From: Chitinophagaceae bacterium
GTDB taxonomy: Bacteria; Bacteroidota; Bacteroidia; Chitinophagales; Chitinophagaceae
Direction: 5' to 3'
DNA length: 64,000 nucleotides
Assembly (NCBI GenBank): GCA_017307755.1
Contig: JAFKGQ010000013.1
Span: 1 to 64,000 of the forward strand
The translations under genes were made by a program, and so were the position numbers. Shown piece by piece: positions 8,470-16,206 of this stretch. Each line of letters opens with the position of its first letter. The first letter of the stretch is position 1. A model generated the notes under the pieces. That model had not been told where the DNA came from. It saw only the letters and a program-made list of their open reading frames with translations, and did not search any database.

Positions 8470-9681
8470 TTACACGATGATCTGATTACGCAAAAGGTCG
8501 TCGAAGGTATCTTTTTTGCGGATGAGATAGGCCTCTCCGTCCCTGACCATGACCTCGGCGGGTTTATAACGGGAATTGAAGTTGGAGGACATCTCGAACC
8601 CATAGGCCCCGGCATTGTAAAAAACAAGGTAGTCCCCTTCATGTACTTCGCTGATCTTGCGGTCCCAGGCAAAAGTGTCTGTCTCGCAGATGTTGCCCAC
8701 GACGGAGTATCTTTTGGGCGTACCGCCGGGGTTGCTGATATTTTCGATCCTATGGTAGGCGTCGTAGAACATGGGGCGGATGAGATGGTTGAACCCGCTG
8801 TCAACGCTCACAAATGTGGCTGCATCCGTCTCCTTTATCACATTGACCTTGGTAATAAAATAGCCGCACTCGCTGACAAGGAATTTACCCGGTTCGAACC
8901 ATACCTGCAAGGGTCTGCCCCCCGGGTTGGGGTGACTGGCGAAAGCTTCTTCCACTTTTTTAGCCAGGAGCACGATATCCGTCTCTACGTCACCGTCCTT
9001 GTAAGGGACTTTAAAGCCGCCGCCCAGGTCGATGAACCGCAGTTCGGAGAAATGGGGGATGATGTCGAAAAGGATCTCTATGCCTTTGACAAAAACGTCC
9101 ACATCCTTGATCTCGCTGCCCGTATGGATATGGAGATCGGCTATGTGCAGGTCGTATTTTTTCACCAGGGCCAGGACTTTATCGATCTGGTCCACGGGGA
9201 TACCGAACTTGCTTTTATCGTGGCCGGTAGAGATCTTCAGATTGCCCCCCGCCATGATATTAGGGCGGAGACGGATCCCTACGGGATAGCTGTGTCCATA
9301 ATGCTGGCCAAATTTTTCCAGGTTGGACAGGCTGTCGATGTTGATGATCACACCGAGGCCGCGGGCTTCGATGATCTCTTCAAAAGCGATGCCATTGGAT
9401 GTGTAGAGTATCCGGTCCGGTGAAAAGCCGGCTGTGATGGCCAGCTTTACTTCGTTGATGGAGCTGCAGTCGACGTTAGCCCCAAGGCCGTTGATATATT
9501 TGAGGATATTGATATTGGTGAGGGCCTTGCTGGCGTAGAAGAAGAGAGGCTTGCTACGGCTAAAGGCTGTAGTAAGCTTATTGTATTGTTCTTTTATCTT
9601 TTCTGCGTGATAGACGTATAAGGGAGTACCGAACTGTTCGCCAAGGCTGACGAGATATTCCGGTGATAACTGCTCAGACAT
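8470..9681 (-). CDS. lysA: Diaminopimelate decarboxylase
   Basis: LysA converts meso-diaminopimelate to L-lysine with pyridoxal phosphate, the last step of lysine synthesis. In the 403-residue product the PLP lysine is Lys52 (F-Y-A-S-K-A-L-T-N). Also present are H-I-H-T-G-S-E-I, the glycine-rich phosphate loop G-G-G-F-K-V-P-Y, the E-P-G-K motif, the active-site cysteine in N-I-C-E-T-D, and Y-N-A-G-A-Y-G-F near the C-terminus. The frame stays open upstream to 9840, but that extension is a basic out-of-phase reading of the scpB tail. The start is therefore the ATG at 9681, or the one at 9687 two codons earlier. Either choice overlaps scpB by 8-14 bp, which points to translational coupling in an atpG-scpB-lysA unit. 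Confidence 0.95.
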   Translation of the reverse strand: MSEQLSPEYLVSLGEQFGTPLYVYHAEKIKEQYNKLTTAFSRSKPLFFYASKALTNINILKYINGLGANVDCSSINEVKLAITAGFSPDRILYTSNGIAFEEIIEARGLGVIINIDSLSNLEKFGQHYGHSYPVGIRLRPNIMAGGNLKISTGHDKSKFGIPVDQIDKVLALVKKYDLHIADLHIHTGSEIKDVDVFVKGIEILFDIIPHFSELRFIDLGGGFKVPYKDGDVETDIVLLAKKVEEAFASHPNPGGRPLQVWFEPGKFLVSECGYFITKVNVIKETDAATFVSVDSGFNHLIRPMFYDAYHRIENISNPGGTPKRYSVVGNICETDTFAWDRKISEVHEGDYLVFYNAGAYGFEMSSNFNSRYKPAEVMVRDGEAYLIRKKDTFDDLLRNQIIV

Positions 9682-10573
9682 GTTCATCGTCCTCCTTGTC
9701 CGTGCCTGTCTTGGGGTCTTTGTGATCGTCTGTTGTGTCGTCGTCCTCGCTTTTTTCTTCTTCTTCGCTCTCGTTTGTCTCCGGCTCTTCACTTTCCAGG
9801 TCGGCGACTTCCGCATCCCCTTCCTCTTCTGTCGACTCACCTTCCTCCTGTCCTGTCAGTTCATCTTCCACCTGTTCACTTACACCTTCTTCGTGTACCA
9901 TCAACTCTCCATTCTCCCCAACCACCAGTTGAGCCTTTTCTTCTTCCGCAGCCTCCGTCGCGCCTTCTTCTGCGGGCAACAGTTCGCCGGGGGTATGGTT
10001 GATGATAGTAGGTTCCACCAGTGTATCCGCAAATACTTCTTTCAACTTAGGCAGATCCGCGGGGGAATTGATCCCGAAGTAATCCATAAAGGTCTTGGAG
10101 GTGGAATAGACCAGGGGCTTACCGGGCATTTCTTCGTTGCGCCCGGAAATGACGATGAGTTCTTTTTCCAGCAGCTTTTGTATAGAATAGTCGCTGCTGA
10201 CGCCACGGATGGCTTCTATTTCGCCCTTGGTAATAGGTTGTTTATAGGCGATGATGGCCAGGGTTTCCAATGCGGCTGTGGATAGACGCTTGAGGAATTT
10301 TTCCCCATTCAGCTGGGCCACCGTCTTGTGATAGTCCTTTTTGGTGAGGAATTGCCAGCCCCCGCCGCTTTCACGCACTTCGAAGGGATAGAATTCGGAT
10401 GCATATTTTTCCCTGATGCCATCGATGGATGTCTGTATCTGTTCCAGCGTCAGCTTTTCTTCCATAAAACCAAAGGCGTTATTTATCAGCTCAGTGATCT
10501 CCATGGAGGTGAGCGGTTTGTCGCTGGCAAAGATCAGCGCTTCGATGTGCGGGATGATATTTCCGATTTCCAT
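9674..10573 (-). CDS. scpB: SMC-ScpA-ScpB condensin subunit ScpB with long acidic tail
   Basis: ScpB is a kleisin-binding winged-helix protein of the bacterial condensin and acts in chromosome organisation and segregation. The first about 185 residues carry the two winged helices: N-terminal I-E-A-L-I-F-A-S-D-K-P, then A-A-L-E-T-L-A-I-I-A-Y-K-Q-P-I-T-K-G-E-I-E, then K-P-L-V-Y-S-T-S-K-T-F-M-D-Y-F-G. The remaining about 110 residues are a low-complexity Glu/Asp tail, much longer than the core needs. Acidic ScpB tails occur in Bacteroidota but are variable in length. The gene begins 27 bp after atpG stops and overlaps the start of lysA. Confidence 0.93.
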   Translation of the reverse strand: MEIGNIIPHIEALIFASDKPLTSMEITELINNAFGFMEEKLTLEQIQTSIDGIREKYASEFYPFEVRESGGGWQFLTKKDYHKTVAQLNGEKFLKRLSTAALETLAIIAYKQPITKGEIEAIRGVSSDYSIQKLLEKELIVISGRNEEMPGKPLVYSTSKTFMDYFGINSPADLPKLKEVFADTLVEPTIINHTPGELLPAEEGATEAAEEEKAQLVVGENGELMVHEEGVSEQVEDELTGQEEGESTEEEGDAEVADLESEEPETNESEEEEKSEDDDTTDDHKDPKTGTDKEDDEHV

Positions 10574-10600
10574 ATGTAAAGTTTGTGGTCGGTCGACAGA

Positions 10601-11482
10601 TTATCCCTGCAGGGCCGCGGCTCCGCTGACGATCTCCGTGAGCTCCGTGGTGATGGCTGCCTGACGAGCACGGTTGTAGGAAAGGCGCAATTGTTTCAAC
10701 AGCTCATTGGCGTTGTCACTGGCCTTATCCATGGCGGTCATACGAGCGCCGTGTTCGGAAGCATTGGCATCGAGGACAGCCTTATACAGTTGTGTGTTCA
10801 GGATTTTTGGCATCAGCTCGGCGATCAACTCTTCCTTACCGGGTTCAAAGATAAAATCGTTGTTGGCGGCGCCTGCCTTTTTTTCCACTTTGGGGATGGG
10901 GAGGAATTTTTCCACTACAAAGGTTTGGGTAGCAGCGTTCTTAAACTGGCTGTAGATGATCTCTACGGCGTCGAACTCTTTGTTCTCGAAGGCTTTAACA
11001 GCTACCTGGGCAGCGGCTTGCACCCCTTCAAAGCTCAGGTTTAAGAAAATGTCCTTATATGTATCGGAGACTTTGTAGTTATTCTTGGCAAAGTGTTCGT
11101 AGCCTTTTTTACCGATGCTCCAGATGGTGACATTGCCTTTGGAGAATTGGGCGGCGTATTTTTCGCGGATGGTAGCTTTTGCCAGCTTGATTATGTTGGC
11201 ATTGTAGGCGCCGGCCAGACCACGGTCACTGGTGATGACGATCAATAATACTTTTTCCATGGGACGTTCTACGGCGAGGCTGGAACCCAGATCCCCTTCG
11301 CTGCTGCTGACGATGTTGCTGAGCAGTTCCTGGAGCTTTTGGGCATAGGGGCGCATTTGGATAATAGCGTCCTGAGCACGGCGAAGCTTGGCGGCACTGA
11401 CCATTTTCATCGCTTTTGTAATCTGCTGGGAGTTCTGGATGGATTTTATCCGGTTGCGTACCTCTTTAAGTTGTCCTGCCAT
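10601..11482 (-). CDS. atpG: F1F0 ATP synthase gamma subunit
   Basis: The gamma subunit is the rotating central stalk of F1. The 293-residue product has the expected N-terminal helix (L-K-E-V-R-N-R-I-K-S-I, then Q-I-T-K-A-M-K-M-V-S-A-A-K-L-R-R-A-Q), the central S-D-R-G-L-A-G-A-Y-N, and a C-terminal helix with R-M-T-A-M-D-K-A-S-D-N-A and Y-N-R-A-R-Q-A-A-I-T-T-E. The ATG at 11482 is chosen over the longer frame start at 11518 because the protein aligns from M-A-G-Q-L-K-E-V and a good ribosome-binding site (AGAGGAA) lies just upstream. atpA and atpH are not adjacent in this window; the gene instead leads scpB and lysA. Confidence 0.96.
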   Translation of the reverse strand: MAGQLKEVRNRIKSIQNSQQITKAMKMVSAAKLRRAQDAIIQMRPYAQKLQELLSNIVSSSEGDLGSSLAVERPMEKVLLIVITSDRGLAGAYNANIIKLAKATIREKYAAQFSKGNVTIWSIGKKGYEHFAKNNYKVSDTYKDIFLNLSFEGVQAAAQVAVKAFENKEFDAVEIIYSQFKNAATQTFVVEKFLPIPKVEKKAGAANNDFIFEPGKEELIAELMPKILNTQLYKAVLDANASEHGARMTAMDKASDNANELLKQLRLSYNRARQAAITTELTEIVSGAAALQG

Positions 11483-11637
11483 AGATTCCTCTAAAATTTG
11501 GCTGCGAAGGTACTGCAAACGGGCGAAAATTCCAGTTTTGGTGGGAAATCGGTGGGAAAATTGGGACGTGCCATCAATTGTGTTTCAATTATGATACTGG
11601 AAAGTTGAAAATATTGCGGAATTTTACAGTTCAACCT

Positions 11638-12696
11638 ATGGCAAAAAAAAGTAACACTAACGAAAGCAAGACACGGAAGCGAGGCCAAAAGACAGGTTCT
11701 CCAAAGAAAGGGGCCCGTCTTTCTGCAAAATCCAGCCCTGTTGGACCTTCAGTCAACGAGCAACTGGGCACATCGGCACGCAGCGGCAAGACAGGAGCCA
11801 CCGGGATCATCCGGGACACGGGCCAGAATGGCATGATCGAGCTGGAAATGGGAAAAACAGAGGTTATTAAGAAGCCCGCCAAAAAAAGCGTAAAGGCAGA
11901 CTCCAATGGACGACTGGGCGGCAGAAAAAAGCAACCGGTCATCCTGATAACGAATGACGACGGCATCAGTGCTCCGGGCATCCGCAACCTGGTGGATGCG
12001 GTACGGGGTCTGGGTAAGATAGTAGTCGTAGCCCCGGATAAGCCACAATCCGGTATGGGTCATGCCATTACGATCGGCAATCCTCTCCGTCTTCACCCCA
12101 TGCACCATCTTTTCGAGGGGGTGGAAGCCTGGCAATGTTCGGGTACTCCCGTGGACTGTGTAAAACTGGCCGTGGACAAGGTGCTCCGTCGTAAGCCGGA
12201 CCTCTGTCTCAGCGGGATCAACCATGGCAGCAACCATTCCATCAACGTCATTTATTCGGGCACCATGTCGGCCGCGGTTGAGGCAGCCATCGAAAGCATC
12301 CCTTCCGTAGGCTTTTCGCTCCTGGACTATAGCGTCGAGGCGGATTTTACGGCTGCCCGTAAATACGTTCGGATCATCGTGGAGGAAGTATTGGAGCACC
12401 CAATGGATAAACACTTGATACTCAACGTGAATTTTCCAGCTATACCAGACTCGCTCATCAAGGGCATCAAGGTTTGCCGCCAGGCTTATGCAAAATATGA
12501 AGAGGATTTCCTGGAACGTAACGACCCCACCGGCAAAAAATACTATTGGCTGACAGGCAAATTCGTCAATTTTGACAAGGGACGCGACACCGATGTCTGG
12601 GCGTTGGAACACAATTATGTAAGTGTGGTTCCCGTGCAATTTGACATGACGAATTACGTTCTTAAAGGCAAACTCGAAAAAACGTGGAAATCGTGA
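11638..12696 (+). CDS. surE: 5'/3'-nucleotidase SurE with long N-terminal extension
   Basis: SurE is a metal-dependent nucleotidase that dephosphorylates nucleoside monophosphates. The conserved domain starts near residue 100 with the metal-binding N-D-D-G motif (106-109). It also shows G-M-G-H-A-I-T, C-S-G-T-P-V-D-C-V, S-G-I-N-H-G-S-N and Y-S-G-T-M-S-A-A-V-E-A, so all the family's binding motifs are present. The first about 98 residues are an extra low-complexity, Lys/Ser/Gly-rich segment with no known domain. No start codon exists close to the core, so the extension is probably real. The ATG at 11638 begins M-A-K-K; the frame opens at 11578 but codes nothing recognisable there. The small membrane protein gene overlaps its last 13 bp. 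Confidence 0.93.
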   Translation: MAKKSNTNESKTRKRGQKTGSPKKGARLSAKSSPVGPSVNEQLGTSARSGKTGATGIIRDTGQNGMIELEMGKTEVIKKPAKKSVKADSNGRLGGRKKQPVILITNDDGISAPGIRNLVDAVRGLGKIVVVAPDKPQSGMGHAITIGNPLRLHPMHHLFEGVEAWQCSGTPVDCVKLAVDKVLRRKPDLCLSGINHGSNHSINVIYSGTMSAAVEAAIESIPSVGFSLLDYSVEADFTAARKYVRIIVEEVLEHPMDKHLILNVNFPAIPDSLIKGIKVCRQAYAKYEEDFLERNDPTGKKYYWLTGKFVNFDKGRDTDVWALEHNYVSVVPVQFDMTNYVLKGKLEKTWKS

Positions 12697-12986
12697 TCTT
12701 TAAAAAAGACAACCTCCGGTTGGGCATGATACTTGGGCTGGTAGCCCCCTTTATAAGCCTTATCATCTATTATTACGTGAAGTTCTCTTCCGTCACCTTC
12801 CGGGAGTTCTTTTCTTTCCTGCATTCACACAGGGAGCAGATCACAGCCGTGTCAGTGCCATGTCTTCTCCTGAATATCGCCCTTTTCACGTATTATATCA
12901 ATTCTCACCGGGACCAGACGGCCAAAGGGATCTTTGCGGCAACGCTGATCTATGCGATAGCTGCGTTGTTGTTCAAGTTTATTTAA
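12684..12986 (+). CDS. Small integral membrane protein, function unknown
   Basis: This 100-residue protein has three predicted membrane segments: about 13-32, 54-71 and 82-99. No catalytic or binding motif is visible. It starts inside the last codons of surE, so translation is likely coupled. The hydrophobic pattern is clean and the other frames make no sense here, so I take it as a real gene; the function is not known. Confidence 0.7.
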   Translation: MEIVIFKKDNLRLGMILGLVAPFISLIIYYYVKFSSVTFREFFSFLHSHREQITAVSVPCLLLNIALFTYYINSHRDQTAKGIFAATLIYAIAALLFKFI

Positions 12987-13002
12987 TTGCCCTTTCCGGC
13001 GG

Positions 13003-15389
13003 TCATTCCGTTCTTAAACTCTTCACCGGATTGGTCACTGCCGCCTTGATGGCCTGGAAGCTCACCGTGAACAAAGCTATGAACAGGGCGAGTATCCCTG
13101 CCAATGCAAAGATCCACCAGCTAATGGTTATCTGATAAGCAAATCCCTTCAGCCATTTGTCCATAAAATACCAGGCAAGGGGCGCTGCTACCAGGAATGA
13201 TATAGCCACCAGCACCAGGAACTCCTTTGATAAAAGATTCACGATCGTTCCCACACTAGCGCCCAGCACCTTTCTGATCCCTATCTCCTTTGTACGCTGC
13301 ATGGTGCTATAGGATGCCAGGCCCAATAACCCCAGACAGGATATAAAAATGGCCAGGACGGCAAAATTCAGGAACAGCCGTCCAAACCTGTCTTCGCTGC
13401 GATATTGTTTGTCAAAAAATTCATCCAGGAAGTAATAGCTGAATGGTCTGTTGGGAATAATGCTCTTCCATTGGGACTCTACGGCGGCAATCGTTTTGGG
13501 CAGGTCCGTCCCGCCAGTCAATTGTGCGGAGATCAGGCTGCAGCCGTCCGGCTCTATCCGTATGCTCAGGGGTTTTATGACTTCCTGAAGACTCCGGAAA
13601 TGAAAATCTTTTAACACGCCGATGATGACCCCTCTCCTACCCCATTGGTCGAATTTTTTGCCAATGATCTGTTCGGGTTTGCTATAACCAAACATCTTCA
13701 TGGCCGCCTCGTTCACTATCATCGACTGGGTCGTGTCGGTCATAAAATCCCTGGAAAACGCACGGCCGGCCAGCACCTTCATCTTATACTGGGGTATATA
13801 ATCGAAATCTACAAAATACAGATCGAGGTTGGCTATCTGCATATCCCCTTTTACATTCTCTATCTGCGAATAGGCCCCCGGGTTATCTCCTCCCGGTACG
13901 CTTCCGGCCATAGATACGGAGGCTACCCCGGGCAAGCCGGCAATAGCCTGTTTAAGGGGATCTCTACCCTTATCGCCATGTGTATCGATGATCAACTTCT
14001 GATCTTTTGTAAACCCAAGGTCTTCCCCCCGCATGTATTTCATCTGTGAATACACAATGATGGTGCCGATGATGAGCGAGATGGAGATGGTAAACTGTGC
14101 CACCACAAGACCTTTTCTCAACAAGACGCCCTTGGCGCCTGTAGTAAATCGGCCTTTTAAGACAGTAATAGGCTGAAAGGATGACAGCACCAGGGAAGGA
14201 TAGATACCTGCCAATATACCGATGACGATGGCTACCCCCAACAGCATGAACAAATAACCGGGATGTTCGAATATATGATGTCCGATGATCTTTCCCGACA
14301 GTTGATTGAACAGGTGGAAGAGCAATGCGGAAAGGCCTACGGACAAGATAAAGGCAATCAGACAGAGTATGACGCTTTCTCCGATGAATTGTCTGGCCAA
14401 TTGGCTCCTGGCTGCACCCACACCTTTCTTATCCCCACCTCTTTTGCCCTTTCAGCCGACCTGGCCGTCGTGAGATTGACGAAGTTGAAACAGGCGATAA
14501 GCAGGATGAATATGGCAATGATGGTGAATGTATAGACATTTTTTATATTACCCGTCTTGCTGTCGTCCCTTGTACTATGAAGATGCACGCTTTTCAGCGG
14601 CTCCAGGAAGAGCGTGGGGAACATCCTGGATTCTTTCATCTCCCGTCCATTCATTTTTTCCAGGAATTGCGGCAGCCGGGCTTCCAGGCTTTTGTAATTG
14701 ACACCGGGCTTTAGCAGAATAAAGGTCCTGTTGCCGTAATTTCCCCATTGATCATCCAAATGAGGGTTAAACTTCTGTGTCCGGGTGGTCATAGACACCA
14801 GCATGTCGGCCTTGATCATGGAATTCTCCGGCATATCCTGCATGACGCCTGTGATAGTGGCATTGTATCCTTCGTCGGTGAGCAGCACTGTCTTTCCCAG
14901 AGGGTCCTCTTTCCCAAAATATTTTTTGGCAGCGGTTTCGGTCAATACGACGCTGAACTGGTCCCTGAGGGCAGTGATGGGGTTGCCTTTTAATAACGGA
15001 TAATCAAAAACCCGGAAGAAAGCGGAATCCGCAAAAAAAGTATGGTCTTCCTGAAACTTCACGTCCCCCCTGCGGACGAGCATACTGTTGAATCCCAAAC
15101 GCACGGCAGCATCTATTTCACCGGGGAATTCCCTTTTGATATGGGCGCCTACCGCCCAGGCGGGGGTATTCGCATTGATGGTTTCCGTGGGGGTTTTGAT
15201 GTCGGCAACTACCCTGTAGATCCGGTCTGCCTTGCTATGAAAGGCGTCATAGCCCAGCTCGAACTGCACATACAGGAAAATGAGAAAGAAGGCGGTCATA
15301 CCGACAGTCAGACCCAGGATGTTGATAAAAGAGAAGACACGGTGACGCCAGAGATTGCGGAAGGCGATCTTGAGATAATTCTTGATCAT
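13003..15389 (-). pseudogene. FtsX/MacB-type ABC transporter permease, split by a frameshift
   Basis: Two overlapping frames together make one MacB-like permease. The N-terminal part (15389 to about 14421) begins M-I-K-N-Y-L-K-I-A-F-R-N-L, has the first membrane segment, the extracytoplasmic MacB_PCD domain, the second membrane segment and A-K-E-V-G-I-R-K-V. The C-terminal part (about 14421 to 13003) resumes at G-A-A-R-S-Q-L-A-R-Q-F. Adding one base at about 14420/14421, so that K-V-x-G-A is restored, yields a single 795-residue frame, the usual length for this family, which has four membrane segments and two periplasmic domains. The rest of both halves looks intact, so the lesion is recent or is a sequence error. 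The family moves lipids, peptides or antibiotics, or transmits signals, with an MacB-type ATPase that is not encoded nearby. Confidence 0.85.
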
Positions 15390-15775
15390 GGGGGCGTTGT
15401 TTGATTGTTTTGGCCCGGCGGACGAAGTGTGACTCGGCTGACGGGCGGGTTTGGCCTTGAGTTTAGCAACGAATATGGTGCTAGTTTTACAACTAGTTGT
15501 CTTGTAGTAGGTTATAATTTTTTAAAGGGTATAGACTGACCATTTACGATACAGTGAATGAACGGTTTTACCTGGCTTGGGTAGTCCTTGCCATGCATAA
15601 GGACCCGGTATTGACGAAAATGTTGCAGGAGATGTTACATTACTTTCGGTTCGTTTGGGAAAGATGCAAAATCTTTTGGAACATGGGTTATGAGATCTTA
15701 CATTTGCACTCCTTTTACAGAATGGTTCTATTTGGCCTGGTTTTAGGTCGAATTAGACCCCAAAAAAGGACGGAT
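15390..15775. other. Intergenic region with a palindromic operator-like site
   Basis: These 386 bases lie between the frameshifted permease gene and tRNA-Gln. The only longer reading frame (15554-15790) runs into the tRNA and looks random. The notable content is a 12-bp palindrome at 15489-15500 listed separately. No other RNA gene was recognised. Confidence 0.5.
15489..15500. promoter_or_regulatory. Palindromic operator-like site upstream of the permease gene
   Basis: ACAACTAGTTGT is a perfect 12-bp palindrome 100 bp upstream of the permease start. It overlaps a second inverted pair, CTAGTT-TTAC-AACTAG (15481-15496). Such sites suit a dimeric MarR, TetR or PadR repressor, but no such regulator is encoded in the window. 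Confidence 0.35.
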
Positions 15776-15846
15776 TGCCCGATAGTATAATGGTAGTACG
15801 ACAGATTTTGGTTCTGTTTGTCTTGGTTCGAATCCAGGTCGGGCAA
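15776..15846 (+). tRNA. tRNA-Gln (anticodon TTG)
   Basis: A complete cloverleaf can be drawn. The 7-bp acceptor stem is TGCCCGA with TCGGGCA. The anticodon stem ACAGA/TCTGT has the loop TTTTGGT, giving anticodon TTG, and the T arm is CTTGG-TTCGAAT-CCAGG. The D loop holds the TGGTA sequence. The CCA end is not encoded. Confidence 0.95.
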
Positions 15847-15847
15847 C
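15831..15847 (+). repeat. Direct repeat, left copy (3' end of tRNA-Gln)
   Basis: AATCCAGGTCGGGCAAC covers the tRNA T-stem and acceptor 3' strand and recurs exactly at 16011-16027. A duplicated tRNA 3' end is the usual footprint of tyrosine-recombinase integration, but no integrase is present here. Confidence 0.7.
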
Positions 15848-15848
15848 A

Positions 15849-15880
15849 AAGGCTCCACACGACAGTGTGGGGCCTTTTTC
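15849..15880 (+). terminator. Intrinsic terminator after tRNA-Gln
   Basis: GGCTCCACAC (15851-15860) pairs over its full length with GTGTGGGGCC (15865-15874), one G-U pair, with a GACA loop and a following run of five T. It sits 4 bp after the tRNA. Confidence 0.9.
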
Positions 15881-16206
15881 GTTTGGAAGCGTGGCGAACT
15901 TGTTCGTCTAAGCGGACAAATGAAAAAGGCGTGACCGCGAAGCGGTCAGGGAGCCTTTGGGTAATGCAAATGCGGGTGGATCATCCCGCCCCGAGGGACG
16001 AGGGCGGGGTAATCCAGGTCGGGCAACTATAATTTGAAACCCGCCGCCGATGATCGTTCCTGCACAATTACTGTATCGAAACCGAACATTATTGTCTCTT
16101 GCAGGCCTTTACAGAAGAAGGGTCTTCAATACTTTATAAACCCGGCACTCTTTTGGGGCCATTCCAAGGATTTGGCCGGCTTACCCGGCATAAAACCGAC
16201 CATTCC
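15881..16206. other. Non-coding region rich in short hairpins
   Basis: No reading frame of note is present before the permease gene at 16207. The first part carries several short GC-rich stems: CGAAC-TT-GTTCG (15895-15906), GACCGC-GAA-GCGGTC (15933-15947, nested in an AAAGGC/GCCTTT pair), and CCCGCCC with GGGCGGG (15985-16008). It ends with the second copy of the tRNA 3' end. From 16028 to 16206 I see nothing specific. Confidence 0.6.
16011..16027 (+). repeat. Direct repeat, right copy of the tRNA-Gln 3' end
   Basis: AATCCAGGTCGGGCAAC is identical over 17 bp to 15831-15847, exactly 180 bp away. It could be an att-like scar or one unit of a tRNA-associated repeat. Confidence 0.7.

Noticed and set aside
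9687..9840. Extra 51-53 residue basic N-terminus of LysA
   Set aside because: It is the shifted reading of the GA-rich ScpB tail; LysA homology begins at the ATG at 9681/9687.
15554..15790. 78-residue reading frame before tRNA-Gln
   Set aside because: It runs into the tRNA gene, has no recognisable domain and no upstream signal; composition looks random.
15831..16027. Integrated mobile element at tRNA-Gln
   Set aside because: Only a 180-bp non-coding stretch lies between the repeats, with no integrase or cargo, so an element cannot be called; only the repeats are reported.
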